From the NCBI GenBank assembly GCA_016193115.1, contig JACPSV010000007.1:1-6616 (forward strand): a stretch of DNA of 6,616 bases, in the 5' to 3' direction. The translations under genes were made by a program, and so were the position numbers. The notes under the pieces are model-generated. The model ran no database searches, was not told the DNA's origin, and saw only the letters and a list, made by a program, of their open reading frames with translations. Shown here piece after piece: positions 1 through 6,098 of the stretch (the first letter of the stretch is position 1; every line of letters begins with the position of its first letter). This DNA is from Elusimicrobiota bacterium. Lineage in GTDB: Bacteria; Elusimicrobiota; Elusimicrobia; 2-02-FULL-39-32.

Positions 1-416
1 GTTCTCTTCTGCGGGAAATGCACCCTCTGCGATGTCCGCCGGCGTTGCCGGAAATTGTCGTGAACTCTACCGGCGCCATCGGGATTGCGCTCAAGTTTGT
101 GAATCTTTGGTCTCAATCAGTTTCCGGGGGAACAGAGGGACTTTCCACGGGTTCCTTGAGAAAGGTCAGCTTGGATTCGTGGGGCGACTTTAGTTTGGTT
201 CTGCGGGATGGGGACCATGAAACTCAGGTGGTGTGGGGACCTTTGGATTCAGAGTCGTTTGACCTCCAATGGAAAAGGTTTCGGGAAGTGTGGTCCGATT
301 TAAAGAAGAAGTCCGTTTCTGCGGGATGGATCAATTTAAGAGAGAGCGTTCAGGATTCCAAAATCGTCTCAGGTCGAAGAGAAGTGGTCGGACGCGTGAT
401 CGTGCGCAAATCATAG
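1..416 (+). CDS. ftsQ: Cell division protein FtsQ, C-terminal part (5' truncated by window edge)
   Basis: The reading frame is open from base 3 to the TAG at 414-416 and gives 137 residues. The ATG at 18 is probably internal, because the frame continues through the left edge. FtsQ is a bitopic inner-membrane protein whose periplasmic POTRA and beta domains connect FtsA/FtsZ to FtsB/FtsL and the septal peptidoglycan synthases. Only the distal beta domain is here. It shows the family layout: a helix-like stretch (IALKFVNLW), then a strand pair ending in FSLVLRDGD, then a V-x-WGPLD strand, a helix (WKRFREVWSDLKKK), and a final strand, WINLRESVQDSKIVSGR, matching the FtsQ pattern of 'aDLR...v.vr'. 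The membrane anchor and POTRA domain are outside the window. Sequence similarity is weak, as is usual for FtsQ; the position 9 bp before ftsA is the strongest support. Confidence 0.82.
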   Translation, partial: SLLREMHPLRCPPALPEIVVNSTGAIGIALKFVNLWSQSVSGGTEGLSTGSLRKVSLDSWGDFSLVLRDGDHETQVVWGPLDSESFDLQWKRFREVWSDLKKKSVSAGWINLRESVQDSKIVSGRREVVGRVIVRKS

Positions 417-425
417 AGGAGAAAG
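415..425 (+). promoter_or_regulatory. Ribosome binding site of ftsA
   Basis: A purine-rich AGAGGAGAAAG sits between the ftsQ stop and the ftsA ATG. The AGGAG core (417-421) ends 4 bases before the start codon. It overlaps the ftsQ stop codon, which fits translational coupling of the two division genes. Confidence 0.75.
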
Positions 426-1652
426 ATGGCTAAATCAGAGATCGTTAGCGGGTTAGATATTGGCAGTTCCCAGACGGTTGTCGTTTTAGGGCGACGGAAC
501 GAGGAAACCGGGGAGATCCTGGTTCTGGGCGGGGGACGGGCTCCCTGCCGCGGTTTGAAAGGCGGGGTGGTGGTCAACATTCCCGAGTCCAAACTGGCAA
601 TCTCCAAAGCGGTGGAAGAGGCGGAGGAACAAGGACACTCCACGGCGCAAAATCTTTTAGTGGCGATTCGGGGATCGCATATTGAGACGTTCAATCACCG
701 GGGAGCCATCAACATTTCCCGAACCGACCGCGAAATTACAGGGGAAGACGTGGACCAGGTGGTGGTGAACGCAAAGGCCATCCAACTTTCCAGCGACCGG
801 GAAATCCTGCATACGGTTCCGCAAGATTTTTCCGTAGATAAACAGGCCGGCGTGGAAGATCCAGTGGGCATGGAAGGCAGCCACCTTTCCGTAGACGTTC
901 ACATTGCGGTCGCTTCCTCGAACCACGTGAGCAACGTGGTCAAAGCGATCAATCTCTCCGGTTTTACCTGCGAGGATTTGATCTACGGAACTTTCGCGGT
1001 CGGGGACAGTGTGATCAGCGAAGAAGAGAAAGATTTGGGCGTGGGGTTGATTGATTTGGGAGGCCAGAGCACCAATCTCGCGCTCTATGTGGATGGGAGC
1101 GTGCGCTACACCAAAGAGTTGCCTATCGGCGGAGAACTGATTACGAGGGACATCTCCTACGGATTAAAAACTTCTTTCACGCAGGCTCAGATTCTCAAAG
1201 AAAAGTATGGTCTTGCCTCTGTGCAAATGATTTCCGCCGACGAGATGATAGATTATCTTGCCGTGGACGGTCACACGCAGAAACAGACTTCCACGCACGC
1301 CTTGGTTCAGATCATTCAGAGCCGCGTGGAAGAGATATTTGAGTTGATCCATCAGGAACTCTTGAAGTCCAACTACGCGGAGATGATTCCGGGTGGAATC
1401 GTCTTGACCGGCGGCTGCTCTAAACTGCCCGGCATTGACAAATTGGCGGAGAGCCTGTTTGGCGTGAATGTGCATGTTGGGTATCCTCTGGACGTGGAGG
1501 GTCCCAAAGAGATCGTGCAAGATCCTGTGTTTGCGACGGCGATCGGTCTTCTCAAGTACCGGCACATGGGCGAATGGTCGGGCAACAATCGTAAGTCCGG
1601 CCAGGGCGGTCTATTTAGAAAGATGAAAGACTGGATGAACGAATTCTTATAA
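426..1652 (+). CDS. ftsA: Cell division protein FtsA (actin-like FtsZ membrane anchor)
   Basis: This 408-residue actin-fold ATPase polymerises on the inner face of the cytoplasmic membrane, binds the FtsZ C-terminal peptide and recruits later divisome proteins. Visible signatures in order are: the phosphate-1 loop GLDIGSSQT (residues 9-17); the FtsA-specific 1C subdomain (about 84-162) with REITGEDV, the DREILHTVPQDFSVD stretch and DPVGMEG; the phosphate-2 loop LIDLGGQSTNLALY (208-221); and the adenosine motif GGIVLTGGCSKLPGI (323-337). After a Gly/Ser/Asn-rich linker (about 382-394), the protein ends in an amphipathic segment, GLFRKMKDWMNEFL, which is the expected membrane-targeting helix. 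Length is normal for the family (about 400-420). The start is fixed by a good Shine-Dalgarno and by the phosphate-1 loop lying close to the N terminus. The phosphate-2 loop reads GGQSTN rather than the common GGGTTD, which is within the variation known for FtsA. Confidence 0.97.
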   Translation: MAKSEIVSGLDIGSSQTVVVLGRRNEETGEILVLGGGRAPCRGLKGGVVVNIPESKLAISKAVEEAEEQGHSTAQNLLVAIRGSHIETFNHRGAINISRTDREITGEDVDQVVVNAKAIQLSSDREILHTVPQDFSVDKQAGVEDPVGMEGSHLSVDVHIAVASSNHVSNVVKAINLSGFTCEDLIYGTFAVGDSVISEEEKDLGVGLIDLGGQSTNLALYVDGSVRYTKELPIGGELITRDISYGLKTSFTQAQILKEKYGLASVQMISADEMIDYLAVDGHTQKQTSTHALVQIIQSRVEEIFELIHQELLKSNYAEMIPGGIVLTGGCSKLPGIDKLAESLFGVNVHVGYPLDVEGPKEIVQDPVFATAIGLLKYRHMGEWSGNNRKSGQGGLFRKMKDWMNEFL

Positions 1653-1658
1653 AAGGAG
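1653..1658 (+). promoter_or_regulatory. Probable ftsZ Shine-Dalgarno, unusually far from the start
   Basis: AAGGAG lies directly after the ftsA stop codon, and 15 bases separate it from the ATG at 1674. That is clearly longer than the usual 5-9. No in-frame ATG, GTG or TTG lies between them: the codons from the in-frame stop are AAG GAG ATC TCT ACT AAT CCG ATG. The ATG at 1674 is therefore still the best start. Confidence 0.55.
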
Positions 1659-1673
1659 ATCTCTACTAATCCG

Positions 1674-2834
1674 ATGGTCAAGATCAAATTCTCGGAAGAT
1701 TTTACGGAACAACCTGCGGTTCTGCGCGTCATTGGCGTGGGCGGAGGCGGCGGCAATGCGGTCAACCGCATGATCCAGAGCGAGATCCGGAACGTGGAGT
1801 TTGTCGCGGTCAACACCGACGCTCAATGGCTGAAACATTCTTCTTTAGCGCCTATCCGTTTGCAGTTGGGGACAAAACTTACGAAAGGGTTGGGAGCGGG
1901 CGGAGATCCGGAGAGAGGCCGTCTGGCCGCGGAAGAGAGCGAGTCGGATTTAAGGAACATATTGCAGGATACCGACATGGTTTTTATCACGGCGGGAATG
2001 GGGGGCGGAACCGGAACGGGGGCCGCGCCCGTGGTCGCGCGTCTGGCCCGTGAAATGGGGGTTCTGACGGTGGGAGTCGTGACCCGCCCTTTTGAGTTCG
2101 AAGGGCGCATGCGCACCAACCAAGCCGAATCGGGCGTCCAGAATTTGAGACAGTTTACCGACACTCTTGTAATCATTCCTAACGACAAACTTTTTTCGGT
2201 TGTGGATGAGAAAACGCCCTGGGAAGATTGTTTTAGGATCGTGGATGACGTCTTAAGAAAAGCGGTGCAGGGTATCTCGGACGTGATTACGCGTCCGCAA
2301 GAGGTGAACATGGATTTCGCCAACGTCAAAGCTTTAATGGCGAACGCGGGCGAAGCTCTGATGGGGATTGGGGAAGCGTCCGGTCCGGACCGCGCTCTCA
2401 AGGCGGCTCAATCGGCGATCGAAAGCCCTCTGTTAGAGAGTGTTTCCATTCACGGCGCTAAAGGGTTGTTGGTAAACATTTCCGGAAAGAGACGGTCGGT
2501 GACGATGCACGAGGTGCGGGACGCCATGAGTCATATCTATTCCGCGGTCTCGCCCGACGCCAAAGTTTTTGGAGGATTGGGATCGGAAGATTCTCTGAAC
2601 GATTCTATACGCATCACGGTGATTGCCACGGGTCTTCCGGCGCCCAAACATGTGCGTCCCAACGGGGACCGGTACCGTTTGGCGGAGAAACTTAAATCCC
2701 AGATGCCGGCCGTCATCAGCGAGACTGTTGGCGAAGAAAGCGATGGAAAAAGTCCGGCGGAAGAAGATTCTTTCAACTTAGCCGATTTAAGAAAACCCGC
2801 ATTTTTGCGGCGTCCCGCCTCCAAATTGCGTTGA
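1674..2834 (+). CDS. ftsZ: Cell division protein FtsZ (tubulin-like GTPase)
   Basis: FtsZ polymerises into the cytokinetic ring at midcell using GTP. The 386-residue product has all the landmarks: the glycine-rich VIGVGGGGGNAVNRM (residues 19-33), VNTDAQ (46-51), the tubulin signature GGGTGTGAAPV (110-120), RPFEFEGRMR (138-147), IIPNDKL (167-173), and the T7 loop beginning at N212. A variable acidic linker of about 45 residues follows (about 325-370). The C-terminal peptide DLRKPAFLRR (371-380) is the site FtsA and other partners bind, and a short basic tail follows it. One residue is odd: the T7 loop reads NMDFANVK where the family has N-x-DFADV, so the second catalytic aspartate (D212 in E. 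coli) is Asn217 here, encoded by AAC at 2322-2324. The rest of the protein looks intact, so I call it functional FtsZ, possibly with altered GTP hydrolysis. It sits 21 bp after ftsA. Confidence 0.98.
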   Translation: MVKIKFSEDFTEQPAVLRVIGVGGGGGNAVNRMIQSEIRNVEFVAVNTDAQWLKHSSLAPIRLQLGTKLTKGLGAGGDPERGRLAAEESESDLRNILQDTDMVFITAGMGGGTGTGAAPVVARLAREMGVLTVGVVTRPFEFEGRMRTNQAESGVQNLRQFTDTLVIIPNDKLFSVVDEKTPWEDCFRIVDDVLRKAVQGISDVITRPQEVNMDFANVKALMANAGEALMGIGEASGPDRALKAAQSAIESPLLESVSIHGAKGLLVNISGKRRSVTMHEVRDAMSHIYSAVSPDAKVFGGLGSEDSLNDSIRITVIATGLPAPKHVRPNGDRYRLAEKLKSQMPAVISETVGEESDGKSPAEEDSFNLADLRKPAFLRRPASKLR

Positions 2835-2838
2835 ACCC

Positions 2839-2867
2839 GGAATTAAGTGTGGTGTCCCCGTAATTCC
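2839..2867 (+). repeat. REP-like short inverted repeat between ftsZ and pheA
   Basis: A perfect 7-bp inverted repeat, GGAATTA (2839-2845) and TAATTCC (2861-2867), flanks a 15-base centre containing GTGTGGTGTCCCCG. It starts 4 bp after the ftsZ stop and fills most of the spacer. The combination AATTAAGTGTGGTGTCCCCG resembles short palindromic sequences I associate with REP-associated (IS200-like, Y1) transposases in environmental bacterial genomes; that link is from memory and unchecked. With a 7-bp AT-rich stem and no following T tract, it is not a convincing intrinsic terminator. Confidence 0.5.
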
Positions 2868-2874
2868 AAAGGAA
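2868..2874 (+). promoter_or_regulatory. Ribosome binding site of pheA
   Basis: AAAGGAA lies just before the ATG at 2878, with only 3-4 bases of spacing. It overlaps a small TTCC-AAA-GGAA inverted repeat (2864-2874) that shares its left half with the right arm of the REP-like element, so a weak hairpin could cover the site. Confidence 0.55.
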
Positions 2875-2877
2875 CAC

Positions 2878-3963
2878 ATGGACAAAATTCAGAAGATGAG
2901 AAAAGAGATTGATCAGATTGACGACGCGCTTTTAGAGTTTCTTCTTAAACGGGCGAAACTGGCTAAAAAAATTGGAGCGGCCAAGAGTCAGTCGGGGGAT
3001 CCCGTTTACTCGTCCAGCCGCGAACGGGAAATACTGGACAGGGTCTTCTCCCAAAAACTGGAACCTTTAGGGAACGAAGATGTAGAAACCATTTTTCGGG
3101 AGATATTCAACGTTTGCAGGAATGTGCAGAGAAAGCTGCGCATCGCGTTTCTGGGACCGGAAGCCACGTTTACTCACCAGCTGGCAATGAAACATTTCGG
3201 TCAGGCGGCGGCGATGTTGCCGCAAAAATCCATATCGGACGTTATTGTGGAAGTGGAAAAAAACCGGGCGGACTATGGCGTGGGGGCGGACTATGGCGTG
3301 GTTCCAATCGAAAATTCCACGGAAGGCGTGGTCAACCACACGTTGGACATGTTTGTGGAGTCCGACCTTATGATCTGCGCGGAGCGCGAAGAGAAGATCG
3401 CGCACTACCTTCTTTCTCCTTCCGGACAGATTTCTAAAATCAAGCAGGTTTATTCGCACCCGCAGGCGTTGGCTCAGTGCCGCCGCTGGCTGGAAAGTCA
3501 TCTGCCCAACGTGGAGGTGCACGAGTCCGCTTCCACCGCGGACGCCGCTTGTCAGGCTTCCCTAGACCCAACGGCCTCTGCGATTGCTTCACTGCTGGCG
3601 TCAAAACTGTACCACCTGAAAGTGGCCGCTCCCCAGATTGAAGATTATGAGGAAAATTTTACGCGCTTTCTGATCGTAGGTAAACAGTCGCCGCCTCCTT
3701 CAGGGAAAGACAAAACATCCGTTCTTTTGTCCATTAAGGACCGTGTGGGCGCCTTGAATGATATCTTGGGAGTTTTTAAGTCTTTCAACATCAATCTCAC
3801 CAAGATTGAGTCCCGCCCAACCAAGAAAAAAGCGTGGGAATACCTCTTCTTTGTGGATTTCCTGGGTCACCTGAAAGAGGTTCCCGTTCAAAAAGCTCTC
3901 TCCGAACTAAAAAAATCCTGTCTCTATCTAAAAATTCTCGGATCCTATCCCCGCGGCGAGTGA
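2878..3963 (+). CDS. pheA: Bifunctional chorismate mutase / prephenate dehydratase with ACT domain (P-protein)
   Basis: This cytoplasmic 361-residue enzyme converts chorismate to prephenate and then to phenylpyruvate, the precursor of phenylalanine. Residues 1-85 are an AroQ-type chorismate mutase; R8, R25, K36, R50, E51 and Q84 line up with the helical active site of the E. coli domain. Residues 88-268 are prephenate dehydratase: FLGPEATFTH (91-100), GVVPIENSTEG (140-150), SHPQALAQC (193-201), STADAA (219-224) and the catalytic NFTRF (260-264). Residues 278-358 are a phenylalanine-binding ACT domain with DRVGAL (288-293) and KIESRP (309-314), so feedback inhibition by phenylalanine is expected. 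Length is normal for a P-protein. Oddity: GADYGV is present twice in tandem (about 130-142), from an exact 18-bp duplication immediately before the GVVPIENS motif. The stop overlaps a GTG in the frame of the next gene. Confidence 0.96.
   Translation: MDKIQKMRKEIDQIDDALLEFLLKRAKLAKKIGAAKSQSGDPVYSSSREREILDRVFSQKLEPLGNEDVETIFREIFNVCRNVQRKLRIAFLGPEATFTHQLAMKHFGQAAAMLPQKSISDVIVEVEKNRADYGVGADYGVVPIENSTEGVVNHTLDMFVESDLMICAEREEKIAHYLLSPSGQISKIKQVYSHPQALAQCRRWLESHLPNVEVHESASTADAACQASLDPTASAIASLLASKLYHLKVAAPQIEDYEENFTRFLIVGKQSPPPSGKDKTSVLLSIKDRVGALNDILGVFKSFNINLTKIESRPTKKKAWEYLFFVDFLGHLKEVPVQKALSELKKSCLYLKILGSYPRGE
3266..3301 (+). repeat. Perfect 18-bp tandem duplication inside pheA
   Basis: The unit GGGCGGACTATGGCGTGG occurs twice back to back (3266-3283 and 3284-3301) without a mismatch. 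It is in frame and adds six residues, producing ADYGVG followed by ADYGVV where relatives have one ADYGVV. The lack of any synonymous difference suggests a recent event. Confidence 0.93.
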
Positions 3964-3977
3964 TTAGAGCGACCCCG

Positions 3978-5078
3978 ATGTACCTAATCCGTCCGGAAGT
4001 GAGGAATTTTCAACCCTATCTGCCCGGTAAACCGATCGCAGAAGTGCAGAGGGAACTGGGCCTGAAAAGAGTGGTTAAACTCGCTTCCAACGAGAACGCT
4101 TTGGGAGCGTCCCCCAAAGCGGTGCAGTCCTTGCGAAAAAATTCCCAGAACGTTTTTCGGTATCCGGAAGGAGCCGGCACGATTTTGCGGCGGGCTCTGG
4201 CGCGGAAACTGGGCGTGCGGGAAAGCGAGGTGATTCTTGGAGCCGGTTCGGACGAGATTATCGAGATTCTGGGCAAAACTTTTTTCAACCGCGAAGATGA
4301 AATCGTCGTTTCCCAACACGCGTTTATCCGTTACAAAATGGCGGCGGACCTTTTGGGAGCCAAGACGATTGAAGCGCCCATGAAAAATCAGACTCACGAT
4401 TTGCAGGCCATGTTCCGGAACGTGAATCGCCGCACGAAAGCCCTGTTTGTGGCCAACCCCAACAATCCTACGGGCACGTACGTGAACCGTCAGGAAGTCG
4501 AACTCTTTTTTTCCAATTTTAAGCCCGGACAACTTTCTCCCTTTCTGATTTTTGACGAGGCCTATTATGAGTATTCTAAAGAGTTGGCGCCGGACTATCC
4601 GGATCTGCTGAACTATTTTCGCAAGGGGTATCCCGTCGTGGTGTTGAGGACGTTCTCCAAAATCTATGGTTTGGCGGGGTTAAGGGTGGGTTACGGTGTT
4701 GCGCCGCAATGGGTTGTGGAAGCCATGGACAGGGTGCGCCCGCCTTTCAATGTCTCGAGTCTCGCGCAGTCTGCGGCCATCGCCTGTTTGAACGATCGGG
4801 CGCATATCCAAAAAAGCTTGGCCATCGTCCGGGAAGGGTTGGATTATTTGACTCAAGAGATGCGGCGTCTGGGATTACCGACGATTCCTTCCGTTGGGAA
4901 CTTTTTGATGGTTTCCGTATCGCCGCTTTTGGGGAAAAATTTGTTTCAAAAACTTTTACGTAAAGGCGTGATCGTGCGCGCGATGGACGAGTATGGTTTT
5001 CCGAACCATATCCGGGTCACGGTCGGCCTTCCGCAAGAGAACCGTTTTTTTGTCCACTGTCTGAAGGAGGTCTTATAA
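3978..5078 (+). CDS. hisC: HisC-family PLP-dependent aminotransferase (histidinol-phosphate / aromatic)
   Basis: This 366-residue fold-type I aminotransferase belongs to the histidinol-phosphate aminotransferase family. Visible residues are: the N-terminal KLASNENALGASP (34-46); GAGSDEII (88-95), which holds the cofactor phosphate; the NPNNPTG motif (160-166); DEAYYEY (193-199) with the pyridine-binding Asp193 and Tyr196; the PLP lysine K228 in RTFSKIYGLAGLRVGYG; and Arg346 in HIRVTVG for the substrate carboxylate. Its place between pheA and aroF, with no other his gene in view, suggests it transaminates phenylpyruvate or (4-hydroxyphenyl)pyruvate (or prephenate), perhaps as well as histidinol phosphate. 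The motifs do not settle the substrate. I chose ATG 3978, 14 bp after pheA, because it begins at the usual family N terminus. A GTG at 3960, overlapping the pheA stop as GTGA, would add six residues (VIRATP) and is a fair alternative. The frame is also open upstream within pheA, but that part is a shadow. Confidence 0.93.
   Translation: MYLIRPEVRNFQPYLPGKPIAEVQRELGLKRVVKLASNENALGASPKAVQSLRKNSQNVFRYPEGAGTILRRALARKLGVRESEVILGAGSDEIIEILGKTFFNREDEIVVSQHAFIRYKMAADLLGAKTIEAPMKNQTHDLQAMFRNVNRRTKALFVANPNNPTGTYVNRQEVELFFSNFKPGQLSPFLIFDEAYYEYSKELAPDYPDLLNYFRKGYPVVVLRTFSKIYGLAGLRVGYGVAPQWVVEAMDRVRPPFNVSSLAQSAAIACLNDRAHIQKSLAIVREGLDYLTQEMRRLGLPTIPSVGNFLMVSVSPLLGKNLFQKLLRKGVIVRAMDEYGFPNHIRVTVGLPQENRFFVHCLKEVL
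5064..5070 (+). promoter_or_regulatory. Strong Shine-Dalgarno of aroF, inside the end of hisC
   Basis: AAGGAGG, the full anti-16S consensus, lies within the last codons of hisC, 8 bases before the aroF ATG. The hisC TAA (5076-5078) directly abuts the ATG (5079-5081), so the two genes are probably translationally coupled. It is the strongest ribosome site in the window. Confidence 0.85.
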
Positions 5079-6092
5079 ATGATATTGACGTTAAAGTCGG
5101 ACTCTAAAAAGCAGGACATAGACAAACTCACGGCAAAAATCAAGGAGCTGGGGTTCACGCCTCATATTTCCCGCGGCGCGGTGCGTTTGATCATCGGTGT
5201 GATCGGGGAAGGAGAACACAAGTATAAAGAAGTTTTCGAGTCCTTTGACATCGTTGAGAGCGCGACCCCGATTGTAAAACCGTATAAATTGGTGAGCCGC
5301 GAGTTTAAGAAAGAGGACAGCATCATTGACGTGAACGGCGTAAAAATTGGCGGTCCCAGAGTTGTGGTGATGGCCGGCCCGTGTTCCGTAGACACAAAGG
5401 AGAACCTGTTTGCTTGCGCGAGAGCTGTCCAACGGGCTGGAGCCCACTTTTTGAGAGGAGGCGCTTTCAAGCCCCGGACGTCGCCCTACTCCTTTCAAGG
5501 ACACGGTGTTACGGCCCTCAAATATTTGGCGGAGGCAAGAAAACTCACTTCTCTGCCCGTCGTCACGGAAGTCATGGATACACGTCAGGTGGAAGTCGTG
5601 GCGCGGTATGCGGACATTCTGCAGGTGGGCGCCCGCAATTCCCAAAACTTCGATCTTTTGAAGGAGATTGGCCAGTGCAAAAAACCGGTGATGCTCAAAC
5701 GCGGCATGGCCAACACGATTGAAGAGTGGCTGATGTCGGCGGAATATATTGTTTCCAAAGGTAACCGGAACGTGATCCTGTGCGAACGCGGTATCCGCAC
5801 GTTTGAACCGTCCACCCGGTTCACGATCGATCTCAACGCGATCCCCGTGATCAAACATCTGACGCACTTGCCAATCCTTGTGGATCCGTCTCATGGAGTG
5901 GGTGTCCGGGACTATATCCCTCCGATCGCTTTGGCGGCGATAGCAGCCGGCGCGGACGGCGTCATGGTGGAAGTGCATCCTAAACCGACGGAAGCTTTGT
6001 CCGATGGTATGCAGGCGCTTCTGCCCGTGATGTTCGACAAGATGATGGAGGATATCAGAAAAGTCGCCGAAGCGGTCGGCAAAACTCTGTAA
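5079..6092 (+). CDS. aroF: 3-deoxy-7-phosphoheptulonate (DAHP) synthase, class I-beta with N-terminal regulatory domain
   Basis: DAHP synthase condenses phosphoenolpyruvate with erythrose 4-phosphate, the first committed step of the shikimate pathway. The 337-residue product has an N-terminal ferredoxin-like domain of about 70 residues (MILTLKSD..., with GVIGEG at 40-45), followed by the TIM-barrel catalytic domain. Motifs are MAGPCSVD (98-105), LRGGAFKPRTSPYSFQG (125-141), VGARNSQNF (183-191), LKRGM (206-210), CERGIRTFE (235-243) and VDPSHG (268-273). Cys102, His272, Glu298 and Asp309 fall at the same numbers I recall for the metal ligands of the Thermotoga maritima enzyme, so the metal site looks complete and the architecture is of that type. 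In that enzyme the N-terminal domain mediates inhibition by tyrosine and phenylalanine; similar control is likely here. It is unrelated in regulation to the E. coli I-alpha isozymes, so aroF is used only as the generic symbol. Confidence 0.97.
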   Translation: MILTLKSDSKKQDIDKLTAKIKELGFTPHISRGAVRLIIGVIGEGEHKYKEVFESFDIVESATPIVKPYKLVSREFKKEDSIIDVNGVKIGGPRVVVMAGPCSVDTKENLFACARAVQRAGAHFLRGGAFKPRTSPYSFQGHGVTALKYLAEARKLTSLPVVTEVMDTRQVEVVARYADILQVGARNSQNFDLLKEIGQCKKPVMLKRGMANTIEEWLMSAEYIVSKGNRNVILCERGIRTFEPSTRFTIDLNAIPVIKHLTHLPILVDPSHGVGVRDYIPPIALAAIAAGADGVMVEVHPKPTEALSDGMQALLPVMFDKMMEDIRKVAEAVGKTL

Positions 6093-6093
6093 A

Positions 6094-6098
6094 AAGGA
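6094..6098 (+). promoter_or_regulatory. Purine-rich site abutting the tyrA start
   Basis: AAGGA (6094-6098) touches the ATG at 6099 with no spacer. This is too close for a normal Shine-Dalgarno. The frame has a stop at 6090-6092, no other start codon before 6099, and the Rossmann motif begins at residue 9, so the ATG is still the only reasonable start. Re-initiation by ribosomes finishing aroF, 6 bp upstream, may drive translation. Confidence 0.4.

Noticed and set aside
18..20. ATG at 18 as the start of a small independent gene before ftsA
   Set aside because: The frame is open to the left edge, and the protein matches the C-terminal domain of FtsQ, so it is a truncated gene and not a short complete one.
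1047..1092. Divergent phosphate-2 loop of FtsA (GGQSTN instead of GGGTTD)
   Set aside because: FtsA proteins vary at this loop and the other ATP motifs are intact, so I do not read it as loss of function.
1826..2053. Open frame of 75 codons inside ftsZ on the same strand
   Set aside because: It is an alternative-frame shadow of the Gly-rich GTP-binding region, with no ribosome site of its own.
2839..2867. Intrinsic terminator after ftsZ
   Set aside because: The stem is only 7 bp and mostly A/T, the loop is 15 bases, and no T run follows. It does not meet the usual terminator pattern.
3834..3977. Upstream extension of the hisC frame into pheA
   Set aside because: The 48 extra residues overlap the conserved end of the PheA ACT domain, look low-complexity and precede the normal HisC N terminus.
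3969..3979. GCGACCCCGAT just before hisC, repeated at 5262-5272 inside aroF
   Set aside because: An 11-base match in 6.6 kb with no matching flanks and different contexts (a leader and a coding region) is readily due to chance.
4506..4512. T run inside hisC as a possible frameshift or terminator
   Set aside because: The frame is continuous through conserved motifs on both sides and there is no upstream GC-rich stem.
5091..5978. Long open frame (295 codons) on the minus strand opposite aroF
   Set aside because: It lies entirely antisense to a well-conserved aroF and its product, rich in His and Arg, resembles no family I know. It is a codon-bias shadow.
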